A stretch of DNA of 64,000 nt from Antedon bifida (taxonomy: Eukaryota > Echinodermata > Crinoidea > Comatulida > Antedonidae). The DNA is taken from positions 11,682,085 through 11,746,084 of the forward strand of contig OY727103.1 of assembly GCA_963402885.1 (NCBI GenBank), given 5' to 3'. Every line of letters begins with the position of its first letter. The stretch's first letter is position 1. The notes beneath the pieces are model-generated. The model was given only the letters and a program-made list of their open reading frames with translations, did no database searches and was not told the DNA's origin. Of the stretch, positions 1 through 10,200 are shown piece by piece. Made by a program: the position numbers and the translations under genes.

Positions 1-505
1 CTTCCCCAAACATGGTGGGCTAGTAGGCCTACTGGAGACTTAATATTTAATTTCATATTTCAATGAATAGGAGCACTTTCCGGGGACAAGCTCTATTGTC
101 CTGGTGAGTCTTATATAGTTTGTTTCATATAATTTCAAATCATGTAAAGTGCCATTTTTCGGCTGGGAATCTATGCAGCTCTATTTTTCAAAATTGTCTT
201 TGCTCAGCCCCAAGCATAGTGTGGTACTGAAAATTCTTATGCATGTTGTTTGAAAAAATAATAGATGTCATTTTCGGGGACCTTGCAGCTCTATTTTAAA
301 CAGTTTGGTATGCCGTCGTGGTTGTTATGCAAATGAGTTTGTGCACGAGTATTATGGGGAAGATAATATGTTAGTCATTCGCAATCAACACGCCACACTG
401 TTAAATGTTGATGCTGTTAATCTTTACATTAGAAGATTGTTCAAATCATGTAATTAAACATTTTCCGGACGGGAACCCAGCAGCTCTCGAAAAGAACTCA
501 AGGTG

Positions 506-560
506 GAAAAGAAGCCCACCCATGAATACTAAAAATGAAGGAGCTCATGGGCTTCTTTTC
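506..560. repeat. Hairpin module, copy 1
   Basis: A perfect 13-bp inverted repeat, GAAAAGAAGCCCA at 506-518 against TGGGCTTCTTTTC at 548-560, encloses an AT-rich loop. Related hairpins lie at 2228-2279 and 11580-11630. The function is unknown. It may be a mobile-element end or a folded RNA motif. Confidence 0.7.
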
Positions 561-716
561 GAGGCTTTATGGCAGTCTATTTAATGAAAAATAATGCCAT
601 GCAACTTTGTTTCTGATTTTAAAAAAGGTCCACTTGTTTAGGCCTGACATTTACAACCTTCAAAATATCTCACTTTCAAAAACAATATTTATTTTCAAAT
701 AAAAAAAAAAAAAAAT

Positions 717-782
717 ATCCGTAGAGGTTCGAACCCAATACTGAGAGCACTCAAACCTGAGCATTATCCGTTACGCCACAAA
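717..782 (-). repeat. tRNA-like (SINE-type) module, copy 1
   Basis: Read on the minus strand, it has an A-box-like TGGCGTAACGG and a B-box-like GGTTCGAACC at tRNA-like spacing, the layout of an RNA polymerase III promoter. I could not close a convincing cloverleaf. Near-identical modules lie at 840-903, 1097-1158 and 2438-2502, which points to a dispersed tRNA-derived repeat rather than a working tRNA gene. Confidence 0.55.
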
Positions 783-839
783 TCGCTTTCAAAAACACTA
801 CTTATTTTCACTTTAAAAAAAAACCAATAATAATAAAAA

Positions 840-903
840 TCCGTAGAGGTTCGAACCCAATGCTGAGAGCACTCAAACCTGAGCATTACCCGTTACGCCA
901 CAA
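840..903 (-). repeat. tRNA-like (SINE-type) module, copy 2
   Basis: The second copy of the minus-strand A-box/B-box module. It differs from copy 1 at only a few positions and, like it, follows an A-rich stretch. Confidence 0.55.
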
Positions 904-1096
904 ATCAGTACATGACTGAAGAGCTGATAATAGTCTATTTATTTGAAATGAATGATGAATCAATGAAAAATAATGCCATGCAACTTTGTTTCTGATTTTA
1001 AAAAAGGTCCACTTGTTTAGGCCTGACTTTTACAACCCTCAAAATATCTCACTTTCAAAAACAATGTTTATTTTCAAATAATACAAAAAAAAATAT

Positions 1097-1158
1097 CCGT
1101 AGAGGTTCGAACCCAATACTGCGAGCACTCAAACCTGAGCATTACCCGTTACGCCATA
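1097..1158 (-). repeat. tRNA-like (SINE-type) module, copy 3
   Basis: The third copy of the same module, again next to an A-rich run and the shared sequence CTCACTTTCAAAAACAAT. The flanking identity shows that the copies were duplicated together with neighbouring DNA. Confidence 0.55.
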
Positions 1159-1261
1159 AAGTACAACACGACCGAACAGTTGATAATAGTCTATTTATAC
1201 ATGTATTACGTAATTCATCATTACGTCATAAATATCTTATTAACCTTGTTAAAACCAAAAT

Positions 1262-1334
1262 GACCAGTTAGCTCAGGCGACTGAGCGTCGTGTTGACAAC
1301 ACGTATGTCGTGGGTTCGATTCCCACGCTGGTCG
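1262..1334 (+). tRNA. tRNA-like gene, nominal anticodon GAC (Val)
   Basis: The segment folds as a cloverleaf. The acceptor arms are GACCAGT and GCTGGTC, with one G-T pair. The D stem is GCTC/GAGC, the anticodon loop TTGACAA, and the T arm GTGGG-TTCGATT-CCCAC. The outermost anticodon-stem position (T-T) is unpaired. The anticodon reads GAC, unusual for an animal nuclear valine tRNA. The body resembles animal tRNA-Ile, with TTAGCTCAG after the acceptor stem. It is followed by GC-richer, hairpin-prone sequence to about 1505, so it may be the head of a SINE and not a working tRNA. Confidence 0.55.
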
Positions 1335-1505
1335 GTGGAATAGAGTTAAAGGTATGCGACCAACTGTGTTTGGGGTTCACAGAATTATACGTCCCCCTTT
1401 CCACCACACATCTTGAGAAGGCACTAGCAATGCATCTGGTGATGGTGTGGTGGAAACGACCCCAAGGCTGTGGCAGGGCCTTAGTGCTGAAGCAGGCAGA
1501 GCACA
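1335..1505 (+). repeat. Structured sequence after the tRNA-like gene; possible SINE body
   Basis: This stretch is more GC-rich than its surroundings. It contains complementary words such as TTTCCACCACAC and GGTGTGGTGGAAA that could pair, and it ends in a T-rich run. A structured body directly behind a tRNA-like head is typical of SINEs. No second full copy is visible in the window to prove mobility. Confidence 0.35.
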
Positions 1506-2227
1506 TTTTTTACTCTTTTTTTTTGCTTTCGCTACATGTATTTGATCTCGTAAATTTTATGTTTAGCGCCCTCAATTTTAATGTAAAAAAGAAATTAATT
1601 ATCTTCGTTACGTGTTTAGAAGAGAATGTATGTCTCACCGTAGTTTGGTATGCCGTTAGTTGTTATGCAAATGAGTTTGTGCTGGGAAAGATGGTATTGT
1701 TAGTAATTCGCGGTCAACACGCCACACTGTTGAATTTTGATTTTGTTAATCAATGTTGCTACATTGGTAGCGAAATGTCCGATTCATGCAAGATATTGTA
1801 TTGTAATATGTTATGAATAAACGTTTATGGTAGTTGGTGTGTATGGCCGCATCGTACCAGAATAAACATGTTTTAAACAGTGTGTTCGTGTGTGTTCGCT
1901 TAGTCCCAAGCATGGTGGGGTACTGAAGATTCTTATGCATGTTTTTGAAAAAAATAATAGATGTCATTTTCGGCGACCTTGCAGCTCTATTTTAAACAGT
2001 TTGGTATGCCGTCGTGGTTGTTATGCAAATGAGTTTGTGCACGTGTATTATGGGGAAGATAATATGTTAGTCATTCGCAATCAACACGCCACACTGTTAA
2101 ATGTTGATGCTGTTAATCTTTACATTAGAAGATTGTTCAAATCATGTAATTAAACATTTTCCGGGTGGGAACCCAGCAGCTGTCCTCTTTTAGTTTGCAA
2201 AAGTAATCTAGAAAAGAACTCAATGTG

Positions 2228-2279
2228 GAAAAGAAGCCCACCCAAGAGTGCTAAAAATAGAGCACATGGGCTTCTTTTC
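2228..2279. repeat. Hairpin module, copy 2
   Basis: The same perfect 13-bp arms as copy 1: GAAAAGAAGCCCA at 2228-2240 and TGGGCTTCTTTTC at 2267-2279. The loop contains CAAGAGTGCTAAAAA, which is shared almost exactly with the more diverged third copy near 11600. Confidence 0.7.
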
Positions 2280-2437
2280 GAGGTTTTATGGCAGTCTATT
2301 TAATGAAAAATAATGCCATGCAAGTTTGTTTCTGATTTTAATAAGGCCTGTTTAGGCCTAACATTTACAACCCTAAAATATCTCACTTTCAAAAACAATA
2401 TTCATTTTAAATTCCAAAAAACAAAAACAGAAAAATG

Positions 2438-2502
2438 TCCGTAGTGGTTCGAACCCAATGCTTAGAGCACTCAAACCTCAGCATTACCCGTTACGCCACA
2501 AA
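2438..2502 (-). repeat. tRNA-like (SINE-type) module, copy 4
   Basis: The fourth copy of the module, with one change beside the B box. It sits in the second copy of the large 5' repeat block. Confidence 0.5.
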
Positions 2503-2794
2503 GTAGTACATTACTGAAAAGCTGATTATGTAGTAATAAGTATAAGTATAAGTACAATTGTGGGCTCTATTTTCATTATTAGCTCTGCCCCAACCATGGT
2601 GGTCTAGTACTGGAGACTTCATATTTAATTTCATATTTCAATGAATCAATAGGTGCACTTTCCGGGGACACTAAATAAGTATTTATCTTAGACAAACGCA
2701 AGTTATTAAAATCACTGATATGGCTTGAAACTAATTTTGCTTTTGCATTACGGATGGAGTAACCGACATTTTTTCTGGATGTTTTTGTATGTGA

Positions 2795-3795
2795 CTATTT
2801 CGCTGTGCTCCACCACTGGCGCCAAATTGTATCCACTGGAGCACAATGTATTAACATAAGAAACTAGAGGGTACTCCGAGAGTACAAACCTCCGCCTACT
2901 GTAAAATTCCCCTATATAAAATATCCCCGGAAAAAATATATATTTTTAAAAATTCTTTTTTATTAGTTCTAAGTGTAAATAGGCTGCACACTACAAAGTT
3001 GTGAATGAGAGTTTGGTGTACATAATGGTTAAGTTTTTTTTCTTTTTTTTTTCTTTTTTTGTGGACCTTGATCTTTGACCCTGACCCTTCAAAATTTAAA
3101 CACAATTATATGATGAGTCATTGATCATTGTGGCTAAGTTTGGTGAGAATCGGATAAAAACTGTGGTCTCTAGGCAGTAAAATAGTTTTTTGTTAGTTGT
3201 GACCTTGACCTATGACCTTTTCCCCTCCCAATCAAACTCGTCCAAGCTTTTGGGGCATAGATCATTGTGGCCAAATTTGGTGAGAATCGGATGAAAACTG
3301 TGGCCTCCAGGCTGTTCACAGACACACACACATACACACACACAAACACACACACACAAACATACAGGGGTGAAAACATAACCTCCTTGTCGAGTCGGAG
3401 GTAAATATATTGAAACTTAATTGGGTCCACTCGGGCACAGTGTATTAAAATACGAAATAATATTAAAATTCAGTGACTTATTTCTATTTTATATCACTGT
3501 GCTCCACTGGTGCCAAATTGTGTCCACTTGAGCACAGTGTATTAACATACGAAAAGATATTGAAACTTAAGTGACTTCAAATTTGGTCCACTTGAGCACA
3601 GTGTATTAACATACGAAAAGATATTGAAACTTAAGTGACTTTATTTCTATTTTATATCACTGTGCTCCACTGGCGCCAAATTGGGTCCACTTGAGCACAG
3701 TGTATTAATACGAAAATAAAATCTTAAGTGACTTTATTTTTATTTTATATCACTGTGCTACCCTGGTGCTAAATTGGGTCCACTTGAGCAGTTAC
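2795..3795. repeat. Interrupted satellite upstream of EDEM1
   Basis: Imperfect units of about 60-125 bp run to within about 130 bp of the EDEM1 start codon. Their shared core is CACTGTGCTCCACTGG, GCCAAATTGGGTCC, ACTTGAGCACAGTGTATTAA and TATTGAAACTTAAGTGACT. CACTGTGCTC and GAGCACAGTG within a unit are inverted repeats of each other. The array is broken at 2864-3405 by a different element. The unit on its left stops inside the core and resumes on the right, so that element arrived later. Confidence 0.8.
2864..3405. mobile_element. Short mobile element with CCTCCG/CGGAGG ends
   Basis: It interrupts the satellite cleanly. Near its ends it has ACCTCCGCC on the left and GTCGGAGGT on the right. Inside it has two copies of a GACCTTGACC-rich block followed by GTTTGGTGAGAATCGGAT, then a CA-rich microsatellite at about 3318-3364. 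I recall elements of this build (GACCTTGACC, TTTGGTGAAAATCGG, AACCTCCTT) as widespread in marine invertebrate genomes. I do not assign a class. It appears to be non-coding. Confidence 0.6.
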
Positions 3796-3919
3796 CGTAG
3801 TATTATTTCTATTATTTAAGTTAATAAAGGCATAAATGGCGCTCCGTAGGGAAGTAGAGAATGCTCCAGTCGTCAGAATGACGCTCTGAATATACCTCCT
3901 CCATAATGATGTAACAATA
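3796..3919 (+). promoter_or_regulatory. Presumed EDEM1 promoter and 5' UTR
   Basis: The short unique stretch between the satellite and the first EDEM1 ATG. I see no TATA box at a convincing place and no complete ER-stress element (CCAAT plus CCACG). TGACG words occur at about 3880 and over the start codon. Because EDEM1 in other animals is induced by the unfolded-protein response, the lack of a clear element suggests that the true promoter or an upstream exon lies elsewhere. The transcription start cannot be placed. Confidence 0.3.
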
Positions 3920-4212
3920 ATGAGTGACGCCATAGAGATGTTGAAAGTTTTAACTTTTAGTTGTTTGTTATCACTTTTTTCACTTATATGTTCAGATGTT
4001 GTATCTTCAGGGCAGTTTAAATATTTCTTTAGTAACTGGGGATTTTATGACAAGAAATATACTTATTTTAGTGAAATAGAAAGGACAGAAAACTTAGCCC
4101 ATGTTTGCCGTATGTTTCAACATGGCTACGATAGCTACTTACATTACGCCTTTCCAAAGGATGAATTGGACCCTATAAACTGTCGAGGCCGTGGACCAGA
4201 CAAGGCCGATCC
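3920..4212 (+). CDS. EDEM1: EDEM1 exon 1 (start codon)
   Basis: Encodes residues 1-97 plus two bases. It starts [11 protein letters not shown] and continues with a leucine/serine-rich hydrophobic run, then the conserved block with [15 protein letters not shown] and [11 protein letters not shown]. The donor is CC|GTAAGT. Translation stops at once if the intron is read through. The first ATG was chosen because the signal-like segment follows it. The ATG at 3938 would also work. Confidence 0.93.
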
Positions 4213-7200
4213 GTAAGTACGTCGAGCCATCATGCTCAGTCTGTGGATCATATAAAATTTCTTAGCACGAAAACAATGGTCGATCGTTCACTTTTTGATA
4301 AAGGCACCAAATTTGGTCCTATCTACCTAGGCCTAATGACATGAAATTGTCACTAGGCCTAGGCCTAGACTAGGCTAGCTAGTACTAGGCCTAGGCTAGT
4401 AGGGGGTGTCGCGATTGGTTATCAGAATATCGGGCCCACTTTAAGACGATCGGGCCCAAATCGTGAGACGATCGGGCCCAGAGACGATTGGGCCCAGAGA
4501 CGATTGGGCCCAATGAATAAGACGATCGGGCCCAAAACATTCTCGGAAAATTTGAAAAAATAATTATTCGATTTAAAGTCAGAAAAATATGAAAATATGT
4601 ATACCGAATCAGGTTTCACATTTTAATTTTGTCGCGAGAGAGAAGTCCAGTTATATCAAACTGTATAGAGCAAAAATTAAATACTGTACAACTACAGGAA
4701 TACAAACCAGGGAGTTGTGACCTGATATAACACAATAATAATCAAAATCAATCACATTTATTCATAAATCGAGAGTATTTGGTAAGAAATTTTTAAAACC
4801 AGTAGGCCTAGTGTTATTTAGTGGAAAATTATGATAAAATCAGAAAAATCTAATTAACCTTTTTAAATAATTAAAATCTTACGTAAGAAAAGCACGGCGA
4901 CACTAAGCACTAGGAATGAAATGTGGCACATTGTTTTATTTATATAAACACAAAAGACTATCGGGCCAAAGCTAAGACGATCGGGACCAACTGGTAAGAC
5001 GATCGGGCCCAACATGGTTCTGAAAATACTGGACGATCGGGACCAACTGGTAAGACGATCGGGCCCAACACATAAGACGATCGAGACCGCAAAATGAGTG
5101 CCCGATCGTCCGTGGTCCCGATCGTCTGTTCCCCGTCGCGATTTACAACAATGTAACTAACTTGGGACCTCTGTAGTTCAAGAATATTCCTGGCAGTGTT
5201 GGAAGGCATGATGTTAAGTTGCTCAAGTGAAAAATCTTGAAATATAATATTAATTACACATGATGTTGTCAACACTTGTTTCACCTGGAGATTGAAGTCC
5301 CCTAACACACATCGCATTCAAAGTTGTTACTAACTTGTTGCATGGCATGGACAAAGTTCGTTGGGAAGTTTTCATCTCCTTGAGGTGGTCTATAGCAGAG
5401 TACAATTGCGAACGTTGGTGAGTGAGGAGGCCACACTTCACATATCAGAATTTCACTACCTGCAGTGCAGGCTCAAGATCAATTCTCTTGCATGATGAAA
5501 CACTGTCGATGAAGGCCAAAAGTACTCCACCACCTTTCAGTGGAGTATGGTCGAAGCGGCCGCCAGTTTAATATCGTCATTTGTATGGAACGCCATGTGC
5601 GCTCTTTGATTGTCTTTGTCAACGCCATGGCCTATTGCGAGTTGAGTTACAGCTAAATACATCGAATCCATATTCAGTATGCATTCATGATTTACGTAAG
5701 TTCAGTATTGCCGAATCTTTATATCTCATTTACATACTATTGAATCATTTACATCTTTATATCTCATTTACATACTGTACTATCGAATCTTGGTTTTTAT
5801 TATTAGTAATAGGGTGTGTTATACATTTTAGTGTTATTCCATTGTAATACATTGTTTGTGTTTTCAATAAAGCAACGCGAGGATGAATACGCCAGAGGAA
5901 CGCGCACCTTCTTCAGCACTATTCCTGGCCGCCAGTCAAGTTATTAGCAGAAATTCGCATAATTAATTACCGTACCAACACTTGCATCTTATTTTAGTAT
6001 TTAAAACTCATTTTAAATTGATCAATATTTATATACCTGAAGGTATAAAATAATGTAGGATATTAAATAAATAAATTGCTGTCATCATGTTATTGTAATT
6101 AAATTATGATTGCGAACACTACTAGTTACTTTACTAATTAATATACAATAACAAAAATAGATATATTTTGATATAGATTAAATATTGAAAAAGATCTTGG
6201 GGTTCAATAGCCCAACAAGACACTGAAACTGAGCAAGTGTGTTTCTTTCTGCGTTTATGGATTTTAAGCTCCTTGCATTCAACAATACGGTACTCATATT
6301 TGAGTTTCGCTAATTCTGGGTTGGAACTGGATTTATTTGGATATCACCAGATAACAGAAGCTGTAATGAGGCTGTAGTGTTATAATAGTAGCATACCCTT
6401 GCTTTACAAAATGTTCTGCGGTATCTACAAAAGCTAAGCCTATAGTAAACAAAGGCAGGTATGTAATCTAAATGGTCTACATGCCCTGTGGAATCTCGCC
6501 AAACTGCTGGTATCCACAGGCTTAGCTCAAAATGGTTCGAAAAGACGATTCAGTCCAATAAAATGTTTTAAATTCCACACATGTTGTATACTTGTTGACT
6601 TTGATGTAGAGAGTACAATTAGACTACTATGCTATCTTGAAGATCGACATACAGTAGTAGTAACGTTCACTTGAGCCACAATATTATTAGGCAATAAGCA
6701 GTAGCTCAAAAGATGCCTAGAACATGGATTTCGTTCCCAACTCTTGGATCTACATTTTGAAAGTTGATATTGTGAAATGAATATGTTATCCATACTATAT
6801 CAAAAGTTCTCCATGAAATACGTGTACACTTTTGAGCAATGGCCTCTCAAAGGTACCCCACTACTGCAAAAAAGGCACTTTTTGAGGTCTGGAGGTACTT
6901 TTATGGGCCAATATCTTTAAAAGTATTTGTCCAAATGTAATTGTCTTTTCTCTGTGAGTAGTCCAGTATATAATTGTGAACACTTATCCAAAATTTAAAA
7001 TTTTAAAAATAAGTATTTTGTATGTGAGGAAAACTGAAAAATTACAATTATTTAGTTGTAAATGCACTTTCCAAGATTTTTAAGACGCAATATCTTCGTA
7101 ACTAATTGACATACCCTATTTATATTTTTTCCCAACTATTTGAGAGGGTTGTTAACCAACATTTAAAGTTTTAACTTGTCAGCTTCAGCTTTTTATTTAT

Positions 7201-10200
7201 GAAGATGCAAAAACTGAGATTTGGCCAATTTTATAGATACTTTTAATATTTTTTAGTCGTTTTTTGAGCAGTTATATCTTGATAATCAACTCTCACTATG
7301 TATTTATATTTATGCAATGGGTATCCTAGTGAGTTAGTGACACACAAGTGAAGTTTCAACGCAAAAGAAATTATTATGCAATGATTGTAACTTACATTGC
7401 ACTTTTTTTGTTTTTAGTGCCAATATTGTGTGAACTCGACTCAAACCGTAAAAAAGGCGCCTGCATAAATACTATCCCTTTTCTGTTCAACTACATGAGA
7501 GGGTTGATAAACAACCTTTTCAACCAGCTTGATGATTTTTTTTATATAGGAAGATGCGCTGCACCAGCTGAGAATTTGCTAATTTTATAGATAATTTTGA
7601 TGTTTTATTTGTTTTTGAGGAGTACGTAAGCCTACATGATTTCTTAGAAAGTGACTTGCCATAATAATATTTATATTCATGCAATGGGCATGCTAGTAGA
7701 TTAGCGACACCCGCGTAAATTTTCAACACAAAACATAAATGATTATGCAATAACTTATTTATTGTAACTTAAATATTGCATTTTTTGGTGTTTTTAGTGC
7801 CAATTTAGGCCAGGAGCTTCCATAAAAACAACCCCTTTTTTCTGTGAAACACCAGATAAGTAGGCCTGCCAGCCCATTTTTACTGTTGTTATATTGATAA
7901 CATGAATGTAACTCTTGTGGAGAGAATTATTATTGTTGATAATGATATGAACTGGAAATATATACACACAATATAAAACAAATACCTTGTGTACATGTAC
8001 CTCATGGTACATGTATTTTTATTTATTTATTTTTTGTTTCTTTTGGATTTGTGTTTTTTTTACAACCCTACATGTTGCCCAATATACAATGTATATAATC
8101 CTACTCTTCTCTAGATACGTTGTATCAGCATAACTAGTAGTCAAGTAGAAAAGTTGTCAATTTCACTTTCAGGTGTGACATGGCCAGTGTACAATGGAAA
8201 TAGCAAATATACTTTAACTATGTAGTAATAATTACTATGTGGAATATCCTTCACATACAGTATGTACATACTACATGGTAGGTAGGTACAATTAAACAGA
8301 GATTCAGCAACATTTGCAGTAAGTATTTTACATTCAGCCAGTTGATGGTTGTGAAGTTTATGAAAAATTCAAGATGACGACAATTGTTTTGAAGCTGGTA
8401 TCATTTCTGTAACAAATAATCAAGAATAGATTATCTAATTTGTATCGATTACTTAATATTTTAGTTAAACTGAATATTATTAAATTACAATGAATCTTTT
8501 TGGTTTTATATTTAAAAATTAGTTCAGATTTGTGGTAAATCATACACAGAAATGTTGAAACATTCTCAACTTTACTTACTCTACCACACACTTTACATTA
8601 CTATATAGTGTTTATTGACAATGCAACCTGGTGGTATATAAAACATTTTTAAAGTAATGGATGTTTTTCAGCTATTTATTGCATTCATTACTATTTTGAA
8701 CTTACATTACTAATTTTACTACTATTGTACATAATTATAACAAAACATAAATCATTTGGCATTTCTCATCTCTACATTAAAAAAGCCAGAATCAGTGAAC
8801 GTGTTAAGCATTTTTGTGCCTCCTTTCCACTAGACATAAATTGAAGATAAATTGAATTGAAAAGATACAGTTGAAATGAAATAAATTTTTTTAAATTAAA
8901 ATGAAGCATTTATAAATAAAAATAATACCGGGCTGATGCATGAATACTAGGCCTTTAGTCCTCGGACCAGGCCATCAAAATGAATTCATAATACTTGTAA
9001 ATAGGATAGCCTAGGTACAGTATAATAGGGAAAGCCTGCTTACTAGGCCAGACCAAATTAATTATTTCAAACAATTGTAATTATTAATAATAATAAATAA
9101 TAATATATTAATTTTAATGTGTATTTATTGTGTTTGCTCAAAATGTACTAAAATTATGCTATCCTCACCTGTGTCTTTTGTTTGTCGCCTTTTTAACTTA
9201 ATAATACTGTAGCCCATTTAGTTATAGTTTAGTAGTAGGCCTAACTGTACTGTGCTGCTGCTGGGCCTATTTAGCCTATGCCATCTTGAGAGTAGCCTAG
9301 TATACACCTCCAGACCTAGGCTAGTGTGCTTAGTGCTACCTTAAGCCTTTAGGCTAGAGCCTAAAGACGTAGCTAGCTAGGCTAGCCTTTCTGTATTAAT
9401 ATAGCACACTGGTTTAAGTGGTAACATTCTAAAAATCCCATTTCCTATATGAGCAGGAGACTATTTCAATACAATAGGATGATCATAAGATGCATCATTT
9501 CTTCGTTTACAGTAGCATTTGTTCGGTGGGGAAATCATGATTGGTGAAATCATGTTTTACAGTTTTTTTAAGACGTTGCGGATAATTTGAACGTATAACG
9601 TTCGGCCTGACCAAATCACTCACGCGGTGTATATTAAAATAAAGTACCAAAAGAAAACAGTAATTTCTCAAAATTGTCTAACACGATTATGGAGAACTTT
9701 TGATATGTTGTTATTTATAAAATTATTCTAAATATGTAAAGAAATTGTAGATCCATGACATTGGACGTTTCGAAACGTCTCACTTTAGACCAAATTCATA
9801 TTCATTTTTTGGGGTATTTATCAAGTTTTTAAACAATCCGTATTTTATTAATATTGACAATGTTGATATAATATATATAATAAATTACTAAAAAAACGTA
9901 ATTTTATATTCAATTTATTACTTCGAAAACCTTGTTTATTTCGTGCATTCGCCAAGCGGCCAACCGAGGGCGTAACTTGTTTACATCGTTCACGTGACAA
10001 AATGATCATTTTCGACAATTTTTTTTTAAATGTTTGCTTTATTGCATCTTTATCCCTAGTAGTACTACCCCATAGTCTCTCTGAAAATAAAGTTTGGGGA
10101 AAAAAGCTTATTTTATGCTTATAAAATGCATCAAAGCCGATAAATGTAAGTGTGCCGAATCGTCTCAGGGCCGAATCGTCCCAGGGCCGAATCGTCCCGG

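Larger units (their letters stand above)
1..2700. repeat. Composite direct-repeat block in the 5' flank
   Basis: Sequence at about 181-470 recurs at about 1894-2165 and, in part, at 1640-1760. All three share the words TTATGCAAATGAGTTTGTG and CAACACGCCACACTGTT. Sequence at 1-90 recurs at about 2586-2670 (CATGGTGG...CACTTTCCGGGGAC). The block is therefore a roughly 2 kb unit repeated with decay, and it carries the tRNA-like modules and hairpins listed separately. The longest open frames here show no recognisable domain and look accidental. The family is not identified. Confidence 0.75.

Noticed and set aside
1310-1816. A 168-codon open frame on the + strand
   Set aside because: It starts inside the tRNA-like gene and runs through its tail and decayed repeats. 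No domain, no codon pattern and no splice context support it.
3318-3364. CRISPR-like or other regular array
   Set aside because: It is a plain CA/CAAA microsatellite inside a short mobile element. There are no spacers, and the genome is eukaryotic.
5581-5847. An 88-residue open frame in intron 1
   Set aside because: It is hydrophobic and low-complexity in AT-rich DNA, with no family resemblance, no splice context and no conserved motif.
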